The position numbers and the translations under genes are program-made. From Gammaproteobacteria bacterium (lineage in GTDB: Bacteria > Pseudomonadota > Gammaproteobacteria > Steroidobacterales > Steroidobacteraceae), in assembly GCA_028293765.1 (NCBI GenBank), contig JAQGOG010000158.1, forward strand, positions 1 through 54,332: 54,332 nt of DNA. The letters are read 5' to 3'. Shown here one piece after another: positions 8,584-16,785 of this stretch (its first letter is position 1; every line of letters starts with the position of its first letter). The notes under the pieces were generated by a model. The model saw only the letters and a program-made list of their open reading frames with translations. It searched no databases and was not told where the DNA came from.

Positions 8584-10662
8584 TCAGTGGGCATTAGCGG
8601 CGTGCGGCTCGGTGGCAGCCGTACGGTACCGTTCGAACCAAGCGAGAATAGCGCTCGCCTTCGCCGCCGACTGCGACGGCCGCGCCGCCAATCCTCCGTG
8701 CGAGGCGCCGGGCACCTTCACGAGCGCCGTTGGAATGGCGCGCAGTTTCAGCGCCGCGTAATACTGCTCCGAATCGCTGACGGGGGTGCGAAAATCCTGC
8801 TCCCCCACGACAACCAGGGTCGGCGTCGTCACGTTGCCCACGAGAGACAGCGGTGAGCGTTTCCAGTAACCCTGCGGATCTTCCCAGGGCAGCTTGCCGA
8901 ACCAATACCTGGGAACGTAGGTGGAGATATCGGTCGTCAGCACCATGCTCGCCCAGTTGATCACCGGCTTCTGAGCCGCGGCGGCCCGGAATCGGTGCGT
9001 CTGGCCGACGATCCACGCAGTCAACACTCCGCCTCCGGAGCCGCCCGTTACGAACAGCTCGTCGGGATCGACATGGCCGGTGGCGATAGCCGCATCCACG
9101 GTGCTCATGAGATCCTCGTAGTCGTGACCGGGATAATCATGGTGAATGAGATTCGCGAACTCTTCACCATACGACGTCGAACCGCGGGGATTTGCGTACA
9201 CCACGACGTAGCCCGCGGCGGCATAGAGCTGGTCGTCGGTGGAGAACGAAGGGCCGTAGCTCGCGAACGGTCCGCCGTGAATCTCGAGAATCAATGGATA
9301 CTTTCTGGCGGCATCGAAGTTCGGCGGCAATACCAGCCAGGCGTCGATCGGCCGCTTGTCGACCGAAGAGCTCACGGCGAGGGGTTTGACTTCGCCCAGC
9401 TTCCTGTCCGTGAAAAGATCGTCGTTCAACCGGGTGAGCCGCGTGACGTGGCCTGCGCGTGCGAGGGACAAATCGGAAGGATGGGTCGGGTCGCCGCTCG
9501 TGAAGGCTACCGAGCCGTTGTTGGCCACGGTGAACTGTCCGCCGGTCGAGTAAGGCCTATCCAGCTCCCCGCCGGTCAGCCCTGCGGCGACAGGCTCCAG
9601 ATGCCCATTGAGCGATACGCGCGCGACTTTCGTGATGGCCTTGTCGACATATTGGACGTATACGCTGCGCCCATCGGCTGCCCACACCGCCGCTTCGACG
9701 GAGCGATCCAACTCATCGGTGAGCGAGTGCGAGCCCTGTCCATCGCGGTCCATGACGTACAGGCGCACGTTCTGGTAGCCGAGCAGGCGATCGTCGAACC
9801 CGAGGTAGGCGATTTTGGAGCCGTCGGGTGAGACCTTGGGCTCCTGATCCGGGCCAGCCCGATTCGTCAGAGGCGTGATGGCCGCATCGGCAACCGACAC
9901 CCGGTACACTTGGGAATTGACCGGGTCGAGGCGCCATCCGGCAGTGCGGTTGCCGCTCAACAGCAGATAGCGGCCATCGGGTGTCCAGGACAGCGGCCCC
10001 TCCTCATTGTATTCGCCAAATGTGAGCTGCCGGGGAAAGCCACCGTCGGCGGACACTACGAACGCATGCGAGTAACCCGGCGTTAGATAACCCGCGCCGT
10101 CGGCTCGATAGCTGACGTCGGTGATGACGGTGAGCGGCTCGGCCCACGTTGCGCCCTCGGGCTTCTCAGGCGATGAGCCGAGCTTCGACTTCTCATCGGG
10201 GATGAGCATGACGAACGCGATCGAGCGTCCGTCAGGAGACCAGGCAAGACCGCCCGGCGATTCGCTCAAATCCGAAATCCGGGCCGCCTGGCCGGTCTGC
10301 ATCCAACGGACGAAGAGCTGCGGGTGGCCACCCTCGGACGTCGAGACGTAGGCAAGCCGGCTTCCATCCGGCGACCAGCGCGGCGAAAAATGTGCTCCCG
10401 GACCGCTTACGAGGGGAGTCTGCGTCCCGGTATCGGCGTCCATGAGCCAGATCGCCTGCCGCGGGCGGTCGGACATGATGTCGTACGACATCCGGACGTA
10501 GGCGATCTCACGCCCGTCCGGCCGGATCTGAGGATCCTCCACCCACTGCAGACCGAACAGATCCCGACCTTCAAAGACGTGCGAAGGGGCCGCCGCGGGC
10601 GCCGCGAAGGCTGCCTGAACGGCTGCGAGCATGACCACCCATCCCACCACCAAATTGCGCAT
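8584..10662 (-). CDS. Secreted S9-family prolyl oligopeptidase / dipeptidyl aminopeptidase-like protein
   Basis: The 692-residue protein has a signal peptide ([16 protein letters not shown]), a long seven-bladed beta-propeller of TolB/WD40-like repeats ([36 protein letters not shown]) and a C-terminal alpha/beta-hydrolase domain. The catalytic triad is visible: nucleophile Ser in GGSGGG, Asp in GEQDFRTP and His in GASHGG. S9 enzymes cleave short peptides. GGAGAT precedes the chosen ATG; an earlier in-frame codon 10 residues upstream has no such site. It lies 119 bp upstream of iorA-like on the same strand, so co-transcription is possible but no functional link is known. Confidence 0.92.
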   Translation of the reverse strand: MRNLVVGWVVMLAAVQAAFAAPAAAPSHVFEGRDLFGLQWVEDPQIRPDGREIAYVRMSYDIMSDRPRQAIWLMDADTGTQTPLVSGPGAHFSPRWSPDGSRLAYVSTSEGGHPQLFVRWMQTGQAARISDLSESPGGLAWSPDGRSIAFVMLIPDEKSKLGSSPEKPEGATWAEPLTVITDVSYRADGAGYLTPGYSHAFVVSADGGFPRQLTFGEYNEEGPLSWTPDGRYLLLSGNRTAGWRLDPVNSQVYRVSVADAAITPLTNRAGPDQEPKVSPDGSKIAYLGFDDRLLGYQNVRLYVMDRDGQGSHSLTDELDRSVEAAVWAADGRSVYVQYVDKAITKVARVSLNGHLEPVAAGLTGGELDRPYSTGGQFTVANNGSVAFTSGDPTHPSDLSLARAGHVTRLTRLNDDLFTDRKLGEVKPLAVSSSVDKRPIDAWLVLPPNFDAARKYPLILEIHGGPFASYGPSFSTDDQLYAAAGYVVVYANPRGSTSYGEEFANLIHHDYPGHDYEDLMSTVDAAIATGHVDPDELFVTGGSGGGVLTAWIVGQTHRFRAAAAQKPVINWASMVLTTDISTYVPRYWFGKLPWEDPQGYWKRSPLSLVGNVTTPTLVVVGEQDFRTPVSDSEQYYAALKLRAIPTALVKVPGASHGGLAARPSQSAAKASAILAWFERYRTAATEPHAANAH

Positions 10663-10779
10663 GAAATCTCCAGTTATCAAACCGCGGGCCAACGCGGGCG
10701 AGGCACCAATCGTAGCCTTCAGGGCGCCCGTAGCGCCGCCTTTTCAAATCTCGTAACGAATTGTCATCCCACGCCGGCC

Positions 10780-11205
10780 TGCCGCGTTCCGCTCAAGCAT
10801 GTGGAAATCGTCGTTTGCCGCATGAACGAGGGTGCCGCGCAAGGCGCCCTCGCGTCGAATGTTGAAAGCCTGGGCCGCGGAATCCAGGCGCCCGCGCAGG
10901 AGTTGGCAGGGGAATGGCACGACACGGTGGTTGCGGAGTCTCGGATTCGGACCTTCCGCGAGAACGGCAATCGCGACACCGACCATGGACACGGCTGAGT
11001 CTATTGGCTCCTCGGCGGCAGCATCAGCGGCGGCCGGATCGGGGGTGAACAGACCCGTATCGAGCAGGCGACGCTCTTCCAGAATCGCGACTATCCGGTG
11101 CTGAATGAATACCGCGCCGTGTTCGGCGGATTATTTCGCACTCTATGGGGCTGTCCGCGGACCAGGTGCAACGGGTCTTGCCGATCTCTGCGCCCGTGCA
11201 GCTGA
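10780..11205 (+). pseudogene. Remnant of a DUF1501-family gene (C-terminal part)
   Basis: DUF1501 proteins are Tat-exported, sulfatase-like proteins usually encoded beside DUF1800 genes. Here the C-terminal third survives. In one frame one reads NEGAAQGALASNVESLGRGIQ, then WHDTVVAES, TFRENGNR and DTDHGHG. A TGA (10996-10998) follows, then, still in frame, VYWLLGGSISGGRI and TLFQNRDYPVLNEYRAVFGGLFRTL to about 11142. After a one-base loss the next frame continues GLSADQVQRVLP. The DHGHG...YWLLGG...GGRI and LFQNRDYPV..YRAVFGGLF motifs are characteristic of the family. The N-terminal two thirds are absent, and there is an internal stop and a frameshift. No DUF1800 gene is nearby. Confidence 0.82.
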
Positions 11206-11273
11206 AGCTCGTTTGCTGGCACGGCGCCGACGCATTGCGCGTCGACGCCGTCCGCCTACAGGCACCGAGGCTA

Positions 11274-12503
11274 TCAGAACTTCAGGAACGCACCCACATT
11301 GAAGTTCAAGCTCTTGTTCAGACCCCCCGCCTGATTCTCCGACTCGATCCGGCTGACCTCGGCCAGCAGCAGCAGGTTCTTGGTGAGGTCCTGATACACG
11401 CCCACCGTGACCTTGTCATTCTTCGTGACGAGCGTTGGGAAGATTTCGCCAGTGGCGTGATAGAGCTTGCTAAGACCATAATTTACGCCGAACTTCGTGG
11501 CGACGACCTTATACGTCACCTGCGCAAGGAAACCCTCCGAATCGCGCCGGTGACCAAACCCATCGTCCGAATTTATAAACAGCCCCGTCGTGCCGACGCC
11601 CCAGCCCCTGTAGTACCAACCCGCGACCTCCAGACCACCCAAGTCGTACTTGCCACCGGCATCGAAAGCATAGCTGTTGTAATTTCCCTGAGTGCCGGGA
11701 AGAGTGATGTTGCGCTGCTGCTGGTACAGACCGCTAGCCGACAGGTACAACGAACCCAACGTGTACGCAACCTTGGTGTGGATCCCGGGGGCCTTCTTGG
11801 ACACGGGAATCTCGTTCAACGTGTTCAACGGATCGAAGATACCCACCGTGAACTTGGCGCCACTGATGTCCGGCGTCGTGTAGTCGATCTGCGCAAGCCA
11901 GTCGGTGTAGATGTAACCCAACCCGATCGATCCGAGCGAGGTGTTGGCCGGCGCAGCGTAGTTGCCGTTGCCGGCGCCCACCCCCAGGAGCGTCATATCA
12001 TTCAGAATCGCATCGCCACCGAACAGCCCGATATTGCGGCCGGCCAGCACCGTTCCGATGTCCTTGTTACCAAAGGTCAGAAACACCTGCCGAACGTCGA
12101 GGCCGGCCGTACCCAGCGCCGTATGTTGGTTAGCCGTCGGCGCCACACCCAGATTCGGGCTGCCGCCGTTAATGGTACTGATGCCGGGGTACAGACCGAA
12201 TGTAAAGCCTATGTCATAGCCACTCTGCGTCGTCGCTCCGCTGATCGAAAGCGCGGCAGGCAGCAGCCCGTTGCTTACCGACGATGAGGAGGGGTTGTCA
12301 TCTGTGCACGCCAGGCCACCCGCCACCACCACCGCACGCTGCTGGCACCTGGAGTAGATGTAGTGGGCATTGACGTTACCGTCTATGGAGATCGTCCAGT
12401 CGCCGGCGCTGACGTCGATAGCGTGAGCAGCCGGTCCAAAAGCCGTCGCACTCACGACGGCGGCGGCGACTGCGATGGGGAGACCGATACGTTGGTGTTT
12501 CAT
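11274..12503 (-). CDS. General outer-membrane porin
   Basis: The 409-residue protein starts with a signal peptide (GLPIAVAAAVVSATAFGPAAHA), then IDVSAGDWTISIDGNVNAHY, the typical first strand of a gram-negative trimeric porin. Alternating barrel strands follow and the protein ends in a C-terminal Phe (GAFLKF), the outer-membrane insertion signal. Porins let small solutes diffuse through the outer membrane; this sequence could equally be a somewhat selective channel. The start at 12503 is selected because the signal peptide begins there; 38 extra upstream codons would be Arg-rich and unnatural. A near-consensus sigma-54 promoter lies about 100 bases upstream, and a sigma-54 activator gene is divergent from it, so it is probably induced by that activator. 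Confidence 0.9.
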   Translation of the reverse strand: MKHQRIGLPIAVAAAVVSATAFGPAAHAIDVSAGDWTISIDGNVNAHYIYSRCQQRAVVVAGGLACTDDNPSSSSVSNGLLPAALSISGATTQSGYDIGFTFGLYPGISTINGGSPNLGVAPTANQHTALGTAGLDVRQVFLTFGNKDIGTVLAGRNIGLFGGDAILNDMTLLGVGAGNGNYAAPANTSLGSIGLGYIYTDWLAQIDYTTPDISGAKFTVGIFDPLNTLNEIPVSKKAPGIHTKVAYTLGSLYLSASGLYQQQRNITLPGTQGNYNSYAFDAGGKYDLGGLEVAGWYYRGWGVGTTGLFINSDDGFGHRRDSEGFLAQVTYKVVATKFGVNYGLSKLYHATGEIFPTLVTKNDKVTVGVYQDLTKNLLLLAEVSRIESENQAGGLNKSLNFNVGAFLKF

Positions 12504-12605
12504 GGGAGCGTTCCTTCGTGTGATCCGCGGTGCGCGCTCACCGAGAGTCCGCGTCGCGTTACGCGCTGCCACATTCTTCCGCGCGACGACGGCCAGGAGC
12601 ATGGG

Positions 12606-12621
12606 TGCAACGGCCATGCCA
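12606..12621 (-). promoter_or_regulatory. Sigma-54 (-24/-12) promoter for the porin gene
   Basis: Read on the minus strand the sequence is TGGCAT-GGCCG-TTGCA, matching the RpoN consensus TGGCAC-N5-TTGCA with one mismatch and exact GG-to-GC spacing. It would start transcription near 12594, about 90 bases before the porin ATG. The divergently encoded protein is a sigma-54 activator, which makes the site more credible. This is a motif match only. Confidence 0.65.
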
Positions 12622-12686
12622 ACAGCCGCTCGCGGGTCTCATGCGTGTCGCGCGCGCAACACAAATTCCGCTACGGCTCCCAGCTT

Positions 12687-12734
12687 GTTCCATTTGGGTC
12701 AACCTTTGATACAGAGTTGTCACGCGAATGGAAC
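12687..12734. promoter_or_regulatory. Inverted repeat, candidate upstream activator site
   Basis: GTTCCATT (12687-12694) and AATGGAAC (12727-12734) are perfect 8-base inverted arms separated by 32 bases. They lie roughly 95-140 bases upstream of the predicted start of the porin's sigma-54 transcript and about 130-175 bases upstream of the activator gene's promoter. That is the usual location for enhancer-like binding sites of sigma-54 activators. The role is inferred from position and symmetry. Confidence 0.35.
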
Positions 12735-12862
12735 GCGTAGCCCTTGATGTGCAGGTGCGCCCAACAGCAAAATGGCTGCCACGCTAGGGAATGCGGCTAA
12801 CTCGGGGCTTGCAGTTGACCGCGCGACGTGTTTCTCTACGAGGACACTGTCACGCACAGCCG

Positions 12863-12878
12863 TGGCACATCTGGTGCA
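12863..12878 (+). promoter_or_regulatory. Sigma-54-like promoter for the activator gene
   Basis: The sequence TGGCAC-ATCTG-GTGCA carries the invariant GG and GC dinucleotides of a -24/-12 promoter at the right spacing, with one base off the TTGC consensus. Transcription would begin near 12889, just ahead of the activator ATG at 12907. It suggests autoregulation. It is weaker evidence than the porin-side promoter, because the short leader leaves little room. Confidence 0.45.
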
Positions 12879-12906
12879 GACAGTGATCCTCCGAGGGGGA
12901 ATTCGT

Positions 12907-14268
12907 ATGGCAGACGCAACGGGTATCAGAGGGTCGGAAGGACACCCGGCCAGTGAGCATGGTCGCGCCGTTCGCGAGCTGTCGCGGGAGGCGGGAGCGC
13001 AGACCAGCGAGGGGCGGTTCGAACCGCTGCCGGACGCCGAGCGACACTCGACACTCATCGCAATCGCCGTTCCGGAGTTGGATCGCGTGTATGAAAAACT
13101 CAAGGGTTCCGGCTACGCCTTACTGTTGATGGACGCGAGCGGCCTCGTTCTCTATGAGAAGTCGGAACCGCTCCTGAAGGAAGCCCTCCGAGTCTGTCCG
13201 CTGAGCACACCGTCGACGCGCGCCACTCCAAAGGACGCAGACACATCGCTGGAGGTTGTGCAGGTTGCCGGAATGTGCGGCCACGAGACGCTGACGCTCG
13301 AGGATATCGCCGGCGAGGATCCGCAGATGTTGCGAAACACGCGCAGCGCTTATCGGATCGCCGATTCCAACGTGTCAGTACTCATCCAGGGACCCACGGG
13401 TTCCGGCAAGGAGGCGTTCGCACATGCGATGCACCTGGTGAGTGGACGAGCGAGCCGGCCGTTCGTTGCCGTCAACTGCGCAGCTATTCCCGAGACGCTC
13501 ATCGAGAGCGAGCTGTTCGGCTACAAAGCCGGAGCGTTCACGGGTGCGCGCAAGGACGGCATGCGCGGCAAGATACTGCAGTCCTCGGGCGGTACGCTGT
13601 TTCTGGACGAGATCGGCGACATGCCGCTGATGCTGCAGACCCGGTTGTTGCGCGTGTTGGAAGAACAGGAGATCGTGCCTCTTGGCAGCGAGAACGCGAT
13701 AAAGGTGAATCTGCACGTGCTGGCGGCCTCGCATCGCAACCTGCGCGAGATGATCGCTCGCGGCACGTTCCGCGACGACCTCTACTATCGTCTCAACGGC
13801 ATCACCCTCGAGCTGCCCGCGTTACGCGATCGCGTAGACAAGGAGCGTGTGATCCACCATGCGCTGGCGGCCGAAACCGGTAACGGGCGGCCTGCGGCGA
13901 TCGAGCGGGACGCGCTGCAGCGCCTGCTGGCTTATCCATGGCCGGGCAACATCCGCGAATTGCGCAACGTCATACGGACCGCGCTTGCGATCTGTGAGGG
14001 CGGCGTCGTGCGCAGGATCGATCTCCCGAGGGAAATCCGGGAGGCGGAGGCCTATACAAGCGGCGCGTGCGGGATCCGGACTTCCAGCGCAAGCGGAGCC
14101 GCGGAGTCCGCCAATCCCCTGCAGCTGGCGGAACGAGCCGCTTTGCTGAGCGTGATCGAAGAGTGCCACGGCAACATGACGCGCGTCGCCATGCAGCTCG
14201 GGATGAGCCGCAACACTCTGTATCGGCGCATCAAGCGCCATGGCATTCCGCTCGCACACGGAGTGTGA
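12907..14268 (+). CDS. Sigma-54-dependent Fis-family activator, AcoR-like with reduced sensor region
   Basis: The 453-residue protein contains a AAA+ sigma-54 interaction domain (about 130-370) with Walker A GPTGSGKE (162-169), the sigma-54 contact loop GAFTGA, Walker B GGTLFLDEIGD and the arginine-finger region. A C-terminal Fis-type helix-turn-helix (GNMTRVAMQLGMSRNTLYRRI) follows. The N-terminus (IAIAVPELDRVYEKLKGSGYALLLMDASGLVLYE) matches the stretch that precedes the GAF domain in AcoR-type regulators. Only about 40 residues then separate it from the AAA+ domain, so the ~150-residue ligand-sensing GAF portion seems missing. The start at 12907 follows GAGGGGG. It may be constitutive or use another input. 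The divergent porin carries a sigma-54 promoter. Confidence 0.9.
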   Translation: MADATGIRGSEGHPASEHGRAVRELSREAGAQTSEGRFEPLPDAERHSTLIAIAVPELDRVYEKLKGSGYALLLMDASGLVLYEKSEPLLKEALRVCPLSTPSTRATPKDADTSLEVVQVAGMCGHETLTLEDIAGEDPQMLRNTRSAYRIADSNVSVLIQGPTGSGKEAFAHAMHLVSGRASRPFVAVNCAAIPETLIESELFGYKAGAFTGARKDGMRGKILQSSGGTLFLDEIGDMPLMLQTRLLRVLEEQEIVPLGSENAIKVNLHVLAASHRNLREMIARGTFRDDLYYRLNGITLELPALRDRVDKERVIHHALAAETGNGRPAAIERDALQRLLAYPWPGNIRELRNVIRTALAICEGGVVRRIDLPREIREAEAYTSGACGIRTSSASGAAESANPLQLAERAALLSVIEECHGNMTRVAMQLGMSRNTLYRRIKRHGIPLAHGV

Positions 14269-14445
14269 TCGTCGCCCGCTACTCGATTCCCCTCCTCCCC
14301 TCCCGCGTCGCAGGGTAGCCCGCGCGGCGCTCTGGCCCGGCGCTTGCAGCGTGACCTGACGCAACACCGCTAGCGGCACGCAAGTGCCGGTTCGCGGCAA
14401 TTCACCGAGCGCGCTCGCGATTTGGCGAGTGCGCCGGAGCCAGGC

Positions 14446-14724
14446 ATGAAGGGCAAGACAGCGCCGCAGGGGCGCAAAATTCGGCTCGCATCGGGGCATC
14501 AGTTGCAGAAGGACCCCTCAGGGAACGGGCACGTCCTGGTGTCCCCGAAGGGTTCGGTACAGCTGAACGAGAGCGCGGCGATGGTGCTGGCTTTGTGCGA
14601 TGGCACGCTTACGGGCGAAGAAGTTGTCGCGCGCGTATTGGGCGCGAAGGACGACAGCCTCGCGGACGACGTTCGCGCCTTCCTCGATGCAGCACGACGC
14701 CGCGGCTGGATCGTGGAAGCCTGA
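14446..14724 (+). CDS. PqqD-family peptide chaperone (orphan)
   Basis: The 92-residue protein has the PqqD fold signature: LASGHQLQKD..G.HVLVSPKGSVQLNESAAMVLALCDGTLTGEEVV, ending with a winged-helix segment RRRGWIVEA. PqqD binds the PqqA precursor peptide and presents it to the radical-SAM enzyme PqqE in pyrroloquinoline quinone synthesis; PqqD-like domains also serve other peptide-modifying pathways. The ATG at 14446 is taken because GGAG lies about 9 bases before it; a TTG 8 codons upstream is the alternative. No pqqA, B, C or E gene is in the window, so its partners must lie elsewhere. It follows the sigma-54 activator by 177 bases with no visible terminator. Confidence 0.85.
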   Translation: MKGKTAPQGRKIRLASGHQLQKDPSGNGHVLVSPKGSVQLNESAAMVLALCDGTLTGEEVVARVLGAKDDSLADDVRAFLDAARRRGWIVEA

Positions 14725-14752
14725 GGCTGCCGTACCAAACCCATTTGTATGC

Positions 14753-15403
14753 CTACCTAGGCGCAGCGGCCGTAGCGCTGGAACTCGAGCCGCTCGGGGG
14801 CGAGCCGCTCGCGCTGGAAGCGCCGCTGCTCGGCGCCGACGACGAGTTGCTGGCGCCGCCATTGACCGATCCCTGGGCCGAGCTGCTGATGCCCGAGCTC
14901 TTCGCGCCGTTGGTGCTCTTTTTTGATCCCGTGCTCGTACTCGAACCCGTGCCCGCCGCGCTGTTCCCCGGTCGGGCGTGCCGGACGTTGGAGCCGTTGG
15001 AGCCGGACCTCGCATCCGCATGCCGCATCACGGCCGTATTGGAGCTCGCGCTCGAGCTACTGGTGTTGGAGTTGTTTCCCGGCTGACTATTCCCCGGCCT
15101 CGGGCTGCCGTTCGGAGTTGCGCCCGGATTCGCATTGCCAGGGGCGACGCCGCCGCTCGGGGCCGGGGCCGGAGCGGCTGGCGACCTCGGAGATTCTGGC
15201 GGGTTGACTCCGGGTGGAGAAGAATTCGACGGTGGTGTGCGCGACGGAGTCGTTGTCGAGGGTGAGACTGTAGAGGGCGCCGACGATGTCGACGGCTGCG
15301 CGGACGATGGGGAGGAACCACCGCCGCTTGACTGCGCCTCAGCCCCGGCCGCAGCTGCGAGAGCCACGGCGGCCGCGACGGCCAGTGAATGCAAGTTGTC
15401 CAT
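14753..15403 (-). CDS. Secreted Ser/Pro/Ala-rich low-complexity protein
   Basis: The 216-residue protein has a signal peptide (LAVAAAVALAAAAGAEA) and then an almost entirely low-complexity body. The first half is rich in Ser, Pro, Thr and Asn, and the second half in Ser, Gly, Ala and Asn with a few Lys. No folded domain or cysteine is visible. Such proteins are often envelope- or matrix-associated and disordered. AAGGGGAA precedes the ATG. It is convergent with pqqD and divergent from the efflux operon. The opposite strand is open in part but translates to Leu/Glu/Pro runs typical of an antisense shadow. Function unknown. Confidence 0.65.
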   Translation of the reverse strand: MDNLHSLAVAAAVALAAAAGAEAQSSGGGSSPSSAQPSTSSAPSTVSPSTTTPSRTPPSNSSPPGVNPPESPRSPAAPAPAPSGGVAPGNANPGATPNGSPRPGNSQPGNNSNTSSSSASSNTAVMRHADARSGSNGSNVRHARPGNSAAGTGSSTSTGSKKSTNGAKSSGISSSAQGSVNGGASNSSSAPSSGASSASGSPPSGSSSSATAAAPR

Positions 15404-15612
15404 ACGTACTGTTCCCCTTGTAAAGACGCCTGGACACTCGCAAGCCAGGTGCCACGTGCCGCTCGAGGTAGCGGCTTAGAGGCTCGAGACAGGGAACCAG
15501 GCGCGCCGGAAGCGCGTTGCATTTGCTAGGAAGCAATGCGCGCAACAATCGGAAGGCGTGGCGCTGTCAATGTCAACACTGAAGAGCGCCGTGCCTGGCG
15601 CGGGCCATCTCC

Positions 15613-16785
15613 ATGTCTGACTCTTCTTCTTCGTCGCCCCCCGACGAGGGGTCCGGGCGCGATGACAACAATCACCGTCATGACCGGGACCGGAGGGATG
15701 AGAACGACAGTGAGAATGACGAGACGGTAGAGAGCGGGCAGCGCGCTCGCAAGCGAAACGACTGGCTGCGCCAACCGAAGGTATTGATTACCGGCGGGGT
15801 GGTTTTACTAGTCATCAGCGGCGCCGTGCTGCTGTGGTGGTGGCATGCGAGACAATTCGAGGACACGGACGACGCATTCATCGATGCACGGGTCGTGCGC
15901 GTCTCGCCGCGAATTTCCGGTCAGGTGACCGGCGTACACGCGGAAGACAACCAGTTGGTTCGTACCGGCGACATACTGGTTGATATCGACCCAGCTGACG
16001 TTCGCGCGATGTTGGATCAAATTCACGCGCAGGAGATGCAGGCCGAGACGGCGCTTGGTCAAGCTCAGGCCGACGTCAGTCTGGCCGAGGCCCAATACAC
16101 ACAAGCCATAGCCAACGCAAAGGGCGCCGACGCACAGGCTGTCAATGCCGCGCAGGACTTGAAACGTTATCGAACGCTGCAAGCCTCAACCCCGCAGGCG
16201 GTCGCGCAGGGCCAGATCGATCAGGCGGTAGCCGCCGCTCGCAGCGCCGCCGCGCAGCGCGATGCAGCTCTGCAGCAGGCAAAGAGCGCGACTGCACAGA
16301 TCGCTGCCGCGACAGCTGCCGTAGCTGGCGCGCAGGCGCGTATCGACACGGCCCGGGCGCAAGTGAAGCAGGCACAACTCAACCTCGAGTACACCCGCGT
16401 CGTTGCCCCGGTCGACGGTCATATAGCGCGCAGGACAGTGGCGGTGGGTACGTATGTGTCGCCCGGCCAGCAGATGCTCGCGATCGTCCCGCTACGAGTG
16501 TGGGTTACCGCCAACTTCAAGGAGACTCAACTCGCGCGCATGCAAGTCGGCCAGAGCGTGACCGTCAAGATCGACGCCTGCCCCGACGTCGACTTGCGCG
16601 CGCATGTCGATTCCCTGCAGCGGGGAGCGGGGCAGGCTTTCGCGCTCCTGCCGCCGGAGAATGCAACCGGCAACTACATCAAGGTCGTACAGCGGGTGCC
16701 CGTCAAAATTATCCTGGACGAGTACCCGCGCCGTTGCCCGCTCGGTCCGGGGATGTCCGTCGAGCCAAGAGTCCAGGTGCGTTAG
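15613..16785 (+). CDS. HlyD/EmrA-type membrane fusion protein
   Basis: This is the periplasmic adaptor of a tripartite efflux pump, linking the inner-membrane MFS transporter to an outer-membrane channel. The 390-residue protein has an unusual highly charged Asp/Asn/Arg/His/Glu-rich cytosolic leader of about 50 residues. One transmembrane helix (57-77), a split biotinyl-lipoyl domain (DDAFIDARVVRVSPRISGQV and LEYTRVVAPVDGHIARRTV), a long Ala/Gln-rich coiled-coil hairpin between them, and a beta-barrel domain follow. It is the first gene of a coupled three-gene operon. The transporter's GTG start overlaps its stop codon (TAGTG). Confidence 0.92.
   Translation: MSDSSSSSPPDEGSGRDDNNHRHDRDRRDENDSENDETVESGQRARKRNDWLRQPKVLITGGVVLLVISGAVLLWWWHARQFEDTDDAFIDARVVRVSPRISGQVTGVHAEDNQLVRTGDILVDIDPADVRAMLDQIHAQEMQAETALGQAQADVSLAEAQYTQAIANAKGADAQAVNAAQDLKRYRTLQASTPQAVAQGQIDQAVAAARSAAAQRDAALQQAKSATAQIAAATAAVAGAQARIDTARAQVKQAQLNLEYTRVVAPVDGHIARRTVAVGTYVSPGQQMLAIVPLRVWVTANFKETQLARMQVGQSVTVKIDACPDVDLRAHVDSLQRGAGQAFALLPPENATGNYIKVVQRVPVKIILDEYPRRCPLGPGMSVEPRVQVR

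Noticed and set aside
11145..12287. 380-codon open frame on the plus strand
   Set aside because: It is antisense to the porin gene and its composition (Arg/Gln/Val-rich, no domain) fits a GC-driven shadow. Only its first ~20 codons are meaningful, as the end of the DUF1501 remnant.
14269..14445. Possible pqqA precursor gene upstream of pqqD
   Set aside because: No short frame with the Glu-x3-Tyr core of PqqA was found on either strand in these bases.
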